DNA from: Ignelater luminosus
Taxonomy: Eukaryota; Arthropoda; Insecta; Coleoptera; Elateridae
Assembly: GCA_011009095.1 (NCBI GenBank)
Contig: VTPC01090916.1
Span: 100,583 to 164,582 of the forward strand
Direction: 5' to 3'
DNA length: 64,000 bases
Shown here piece by piece: positions 58,336 through 64,000 of the stretch; positions within the stretch are counted from its first letter, which is position 1, and each line of letters starts with the position of its first letter. Both the position numbers and the translations under genes were made by a program. The notes below the pieces were generated by a model. That model worked only from the letters and a program-made list of their open reading frames with translations, was not told where the DNA came from and made no database searches.

Positions 58336-61300
58336 ACAAGCGATAATGTAAACCAGAACCAGATCATGTGGTTTTTCGAAGGGAAAGCTGTCTAGGTTTC
58401 TGCAAACAACGTTGTCCTGTTTTCTAAAGTACGTCACACTTTTCCACACGTAGGGACAATTTCCTGCCACTTCTATTGTAGAAGATTGGGGCATGCATCA
58501 TCTCACGCTGTCAACAGTTTCGACGTCGTTGACAAGTCATCGCCTCTTCAACTTTTCTATAATTAAAAGAAACAGTCCCAAGGCACAGAGTGTACGGTGG
58601 ATGCTCTAAAATTTCCAACCCTGTTTCCTCCAGCTATTCTTGAGCAAATGATCAGAGGCACCAATATTTAGGCTTTTCTATTCGCTGATCTTCTTGCTGG
58701 AATTCTTTAACTGTTGCTATGTTTTTTTGGGTTATTGCTTCAGAAGGCATGAAACGTGCTCAAGGCTATGTTTATAATATCGAAATTAAAATAAAAATTT
58801 TAATAACTAACTTGAATTTTATTATAAGACGCGATGTGCGCATCTATCAATTGTTTCCATAGCGTACTACTTGAACAGTTCGAAAATGAAAAGAGAAAGA
58901 AAGGCCATAATTTATTTATTTATAAAAATAACTATGTCAAGTGGTATATCGTTAGAATCTTTGAAAAAGTGCCTTTTTTATAAAGACATGGCCAACCATG
59001 GTTTCCATTAGAAAAAACATAAGCTTGTGTCATAACTCAAAAATTATAGCTTAAATAAAAACTTCGGTTAGACTGTATTATTAAGCACATAATTACCTAC
59101 AACTTCTTCCTTTACACATTTTTTCTAAAGTCGATAATAACAGAGCTATAGGCACCAAACGAAATAACAAAAAAATTATTTTTGGGAGATATCTAGTTAG
59201 CCATGCATTTTTCCCAAAAAAAACAAAAAGGTTATTATATTAAATTGAGCTCGAAAAACTGTAATTCTTTACCAATTGAATCGTCTCTCTATCTCTGCTA
59301 GTTTCCGAGATCCCCATACTAAACATTGGAAAAAACTCACCCTGTATATAAATTGATCAGTGCAAAATACTTTTTGCCCTTGTAGCTTACACATAATGAG
59401 AAGTTTTTAAGAATTCCAAAAAAAGTCGTTTCTCTTTTAAATGCTTGCTAATATTTTTCCAGTTAGTGGACATCCTGTATTTCAAGCGAAATAATATTTT
59501 CAAGTCTGAAATTAGTGTAGGGATGTTCGCAATTCATAAATACTAATGCAGCTGACATTTATTACAAATTCATATCATTTCTCATATTTATGATGACAAA
59601 TAATATTCATAATTAATTTAAGTAAATGCGTTTTATCAGTATATATTTCATTCTTCAATTTAAACATATTTTACGAGAATATCCTGCCAACAATTTTAAT
59701 ATTTTACACCAAAACCTCTGCTTTTTTTGCTACGAACTTCAACTTAATCAAGTTTAAGTCAAGAGACAATAATGACCATTTTAACAATTGAATCACCAAA
59801 TTCGCTCTCGTACGGATATTGGAAACCCTTCCCCTCGAAAACAATTACCTCTCTGTTTTCACAAAGTTTCGGTTGTGTTAATGTTTCCAACTTCAGATGT
59901 AATCGAACCAAGTTTAGTACTGCCGGACTATATTATAGACGTATTTAACAGTGTGGGCATTATTGTGCAAGTTCACAAAGCTCAAAGCCAAAACTAATAG
60001 TATCCTTTGTAATCTTATCCAAAGCGGCGTGTAAATCTTGTGGGTAGGAGAGGAATACGGTGCGAGGTGAGGCCGATACCACATTTACATTCGAGCCAAG
60101 TCTGCTATAATTCAATAGGGTGGCCGAGGCCAAACGGCGGCCCTGCATGCAGTAGCACCCACGTGCTAAATCGACTCTAAACATCGTAGCGTGGCCAGAA
60201 CCACCGCCACATTACATTACGTTACCCTCGCCGCCAGCACCACCACCATCGCCGCTGCTCCTGCTACTACCTCCCGTTCGTTCGCCCCCTACCAAAAAGG
60301 CGCATTGTTTTGCCGGTCGTGATTAATATTTTCAAACATGACGGCTTTTGTAAATGGCGCTACAAAGAACATAAAGAGCCGGATTACTATACAATTTAAT
60401 TCATTGCGCCTTTAAAAGGCATTATACAAATAAATTATTGCTGTTTTTATCATTTTCATACGAGCCCTGGTTATATGTGAATAGTTTTATAGTATGCATA
60501 AATTATTTCCCTGCATTACTGCTAAAATATATTTTACAATTTTACATTATGTGGTCGTTAACATAAAGCGCTTCGAATACAATACATAATGAAAACGTAA
60601 AATGATACAAAAGCTCTCTTCTGTATAATGGTTGTCAATAACATCCCCGAACAAAAAAAAAAGTTTTTTAAAACCAAAAATTCTGGTACTCTCACACAAC
60701 AAGCATGCACACTTGAAAAATTCCCAACAAGAGTACACAAAAACATCATCAAATAGCTCGTCTCCTTGATGAAAAACGATCTGCACCATATGAAGGTACA
60801 TTTTTTCCAAAGTATGTAAACATAAAATGTGGCAGATACTGGAGAGTTTTCGTAGACTCCGCGCTTGGCTTAATCCTAAAATTTAAATGAAAAACCCTTT
60901 CCGCACTTGTGTACACATTAGCTCGACTTTTGGGTAGTAATTTGAAAGCTTACCTAAGCAAAATGACGTAGGACAAAGCTTAATTAAAATGCATAATTGT
61001 ATCCTTATCAGATAAATCGATGAAGGGTTATACTCGCTATTTTAACCCATTTTATGCATTAAATTTTATCTACTTGGTAAACTTTTAGTAATACAATGTC
61101 AACACATTGCTTATTATCGATTTTACAATGAATTTGAGGTGGGAAAAGCCAGGTGGGTTGGGAGGAAGAGGAGAAAAAAACGGTTCTGGCAACATAAGAA
61201 GAACGCCCAAGTAGTGCATCGATACATCTGTTGAACTTTTACGGTTGTAATTTATGTAACGCTAAATGGAGAGCGTACAAGTGATCTCTCGAGTTTTACT

Positions 61301-61905
61301 CTCGGCTTTGTTTTGTTTTCGAAACGAAACCGTGTATGTTGTTGTTTTTTCGTAATTGTTCACATAATAGCGCCTACACACATTTTGATTTATCCCCTCT
61401 TGGAATTTTAAGTTTCAATTCAAAAATTTGATAGCTTTGAGCTTTGTATTTGCTCTTTAAGTTATCATCAAAGACGGAAAATTATCGTTTTATTTAATTT
61501 TGTCGCCAACGTTGCACTTTGTTGTTCTTCTCACCTTGCAAATTGGTCAATTTGCAACTCAAATAGTTGCCGTGAATGTGTTAGCTGCATCCTCTCTCGT
61601 ATACATGGAGTATCTAATTTCAGAATAGTGAGGTATAAAATTTTGATGTTGAGCTTGGAAGGAGTAGTAGGGTGGTAATGTGCGATAAAATGTTGATTTT
61701 AGATTATTGCATGAACTTTTGTTTCTGATATATTGTTAGACTTATTAACTTATTTCATTTAATACAATTCGATCTTTTAAAGTTTATAGTTTACTCAAAC
61801 AACAGCGGTCTAATGATTTATCCTTGAGCAACTCGAGATTTTTAATTTGAAACAGTTAATTGCAAATATTTTCCTCTTTCTGTGTAGTGTACACCTTATG
61901 CCTTT
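58336..61905. other. AT-rich sequence with one prominent GC-rich island
   Basis: No recognisable gene. The segment 58900-59490 has the texture of a degenerate insect repeat, with caccctgtatata at 59337 and ggacatcctgtatttca at 59466. The rest, apart from the island described separately, is plain AT-rich DNA. The 59960-60184 minus-strand frame (74 codons) lies in the island and lacks family features. The segment 61140-61330 is moderately GC-rich. Confidence 0.45.
59990..60430. promoter_or_regulatory. GC-rich, CpG-containing island, candidate promoter or enhancer
   Basis: This is the most GC-rich non-repeat segment of the window. It has gccgccagcaccaccaccat and related cca/gcc triplets (60230-60270), the E-box cacgtg at 60161, and a right part with gtgattaatattttcaaaca and gcgcctttaaaaggc (a palindromic phrase). 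No similarity to the repeat families here. It could be a promoter/5' UTR or an enhancer of an unseen gene. There is no start codon with a convincing coding frame. Confidence 0.3.
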
Positions 61906-61909
61906 ATGT

Positions 61910-63030
61910 TTACCTTGTTAGTTTCTACATGGTTGCGCTTTCCTTGTTCAGAATTCAGAATTTTGTTTATCTTGACAGAGCGGCAATTTCTCTCTATTTT
62001 ACCACATCTAGGATATGTTTCTGTAACTAATCCCTTTGACCAACTTGTTCTTTTCTTATTTTTATATCAAATTCAGTGGATTTTTTGCTTTTTACACTTT
62101 GAAGAGCTTGTTTCACAGTGAAATCCATTGTGAGGTCCTGCCTTGCAGTGCTCTGAGTCCTCTCTTGATCTTAATAGAATGACTTTTATTTCTTTTCATT
62201 CAGGTTTTTCAGAAGAGCGTCGGCTACCTCTTGCTTGCCGTTCTTCATAAAATCTTGATGGAGTTGTTCGCTAGCTATGTTCCGTCCTGATATATATTCT
62301 TTTCTATCTCCTAGGAATTGCTTTTTAGCAGTTGATATGAAAAGCACAGCAAATTAATGTAATTTCTTGAGACTGGAAAGATAAATCTTATACTTCTATC
62401 CAGATCTGCAGAAAAGTTCATCGAGTTAGCTTTTAAAAAATCTCATCTTGGAAGAGCTGTAAATTGCTGGTATTTGCATTCTTACTTCCAATATGACAGG
62501 AAAATGTTTAAGGACCTGGCGGATAATTGGAATTTTTCTTTCCTGTGCATCTGAAGATACAAAGCACAGGTCTATATTGGTATCAGTGCTTCATCTTCCT
62601 GACCTGAAAGTTTCCGGGGTATTTAGCAATGAACACGAAATGCATGTTTTTTGCTTTAGCCCATTCTATTAGTTTTAGCCCATTCGGGTCATTCTTTTTA
62701 TATTTCCACTGAGAACGATGAATGTTGAAGTCTCCAGCAGAGAGAACGGTGTAACAGTGTAGATATCATAGTTCCATATTTGGCGTTATATGTAGCCCCT
62801 ACAAGTTTGTAGCTGTTAACTGAGCCTCTTGATTTGAGCTGGGAGATGTCTTTGGTGTGTGTCTCTTGCATAAGAGCAATATCAATGTTGTTCTTCAACA
62901 GGAGTTTGGATAGGCATTCGCTTCGGGATTTGCTAATGCCTTCAATGTTCAGCTGACAAATTCAAAGGATTGAGCGAAGTCTTCTTGTCGTTGGGCCTTG
63001 AGAAAAACCTTTATTTTGTACCTTGAAGTT
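61910..63030 (-). pseudogene. LINE ORF2 fragment: endonuclease domain and start of RT
   Basis: Minus-strand order: QLNIEGISKSRSECLSKL and KNNIDIALMQETHTKD (start of the apurinic-like endonuclease; QETH holds the catalytic Glu), LKSRGSVNSYKLVGATYN, LSAGDFNIHRSQWKYK (the GDFN block) with NGLKLIEWAKAKNMHFVF, NIDLCFVSSDAQERKIPI (the D-x-x-x-V/S block), RQVLKHFPVILEVRMQIP, then after a gap YISGRNIASEQLHQDFMK, EVADALLKNLNEKK, and finally DFTVKQALQSVKSKKSTE, the beginning of RT (usual form ...AL..MK.GKA.G.D). The final catalytic S-D-H of the endonuclease is lost (HFPVIL instead of HFPRSQHRPV). Stops and frameshifts abound. This LINE is inactive and cut off in RT at about 61910. Confidence 0.85.
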
Positions 63031-64000
63031 CATTGTTCTTGTATGTCTGTTCGAATACCCAAGAGATCGTGAGATAGTCTGGACTAGCAGTTGAACGTTA
63101 CCTGGGTTGCACCACGTGGAGGCTAGCTAGATTTGCGCCCCGGCTTCATTAATAAATCTTCTCGACTTATCTACAGTATCTACACTGGAAGGAATTTTTC
63201 GACTTTTCTATGGTCCTCTTACTTTCAGTCACGTCATTTTTTAAATGATACTGGACAACTGCAGATAATCAAACTGGACTGCATGTTAATCCAAATACGA
63301 AAACAAAAAGCTTCTTCCACCGTTGCAACAAGCTACCACAGATATCGTTTCTTCCTTCTCTTCTTCCTTGGGCTGTCCTAGCAGATTGTTTTCTGCCAGA
63401 AACTCGTCCAATAAATTAAAGTAGCTGTTAACAGTTGTTTTCGATAGTTCAATGTTAACATACCTTCTGATGTTCTAATGTTCAGCTCAGAAAAAGGTCG
63501 ATCACTACTGAAGCGATGTTTTATTTCTAATTGCTCTACAAGGCATTTGCTTCTAAAAATAAAATAAAAAAGATGGAATCTGAAGTTGAAGCAAATCCAG
63601 AATGTTGTAACTTCTTAACATGATGTATTGGTTCCTTCGTTAACGTCTAATGCATCTTATAATTGTTGTTTGGTCTAATTACCTTTCATTTAGCCTGCAT
63701 TTTTGTTATTTCAATTATGAAGAAGTTATTTATGAGGTTGATATTTGTTCATCGATTATTTAATAGCGATAAACGCAATGCATATGTTCAGATTACTGAG
63801 AATACGTTCCATAATGCTTTTCACATAAATCTTTTGTGTCTCGAGATCATTTAGAACAACTAAAAAGCTAACTGATGCGCCAGCTAACTTTGAAAATTAC
63901 AGAACTGGTTCATCTTTAAATGTTAAGCAGTGAGGTAAAAAGCTAGATCGAGCAGCACCAAGTAGTTCTTAATCCTCAGCAGGAAATTGATTAAACCATA
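63031..64000. other. AT-rich sequence, possible LINE 5' region at left
   Basis: Up to about 63130 this could be the 5' leader of the LINE. Short open frames at 63133-63381 and 63663-63854 (plus) lack recognisable features. I see no gene. Confidence 0.4.

Noticed and set aside
1-64000. tRNA genes, CRISPR arrays, bacterial operons
   Set aside because: No cloverleaf with consistent A and B boxes was seen; tandem repeats here lack the regular repeat/unique-spacer pattern of CRISPR; there are no ribosome-binding-site-led gene strings.

Overview
This window is non-coding, AT-rich eukaryotic DNA from a draft assembly, with a 10-N gap at 11509-11518 and a 400-N gap at 30266-30665. I found no intact protein-coding gene, tRNA, bacterial gene or CRISPR array. 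All recognisable protein similarity comes from decayed transposable elements: mariner, Tc1-like, piggyBac-like, pogo/jerky-like, and several non-LTR retrotransposon (LINE) pieces. Together with a 5S-rRNA-like repeat, this mix suggests an arthropod, most likely an insect. I cannot name the species. The family assignments come from motifs read by eye, not from a database search.

Layout. 1-1075: array of ~60-bp repeats (family F1). 1076-5240: unique AT-rich sequence. 5241-6640: three tandem copies of a ~465-bp unit. 6641-9100: unique. 9101-9747: mariner pseudogene (minus). 10130-12290: second F1 array, with near-matching flanks. 12291-22850: mostly unique, with a local duplication (16.3-16.9 kb), a pogo-like fragment (17.7-17.9 kb) and a microsatellite. 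22850-23025: 5S-derived repeat. 24039-24190: MITE-like element. 24591-26140: F1 array in the opposite orientation. 28310-31744: cluster of foldback-type elements around LINE scraps and the 400-N gap. 36466-40470: F1 array with ~183-bp higher-order units, split by a LINE RNase H fragment. 46615-48125: F1 units flanking a minisatellite. 48.2-49.2 kb: piggyBac and Tc1 relics. 50165-51290 and 55945-57700: two copies of a composite element joining a LINE 3' end to a GC-richer minisatellite. 54341-54536: near-palindromic element. 57820-58335: tandem repeats apparently built from a LINE segment. 61910-63030: LINE endonuclease/RT fragment.

There is no pathway or operon here. The window looks like intergenic or intronic sequence in which several tandem or foldback repeat families have been built from, or inserted next to, transposon debris. 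The most unusual structures are the foldback family whose arms are made of 21-bp subrepeats, the dispersed F1 arrays that share a GGCCACC-nnn-GGTGGCC hairpin, and the LINE/minisatellite composite. Some GC-richer islands (near 14.4, 21.4, 43.7 and 60.1 kb) look unlike the background and could be regulatory, but composition alone cannot prove it.
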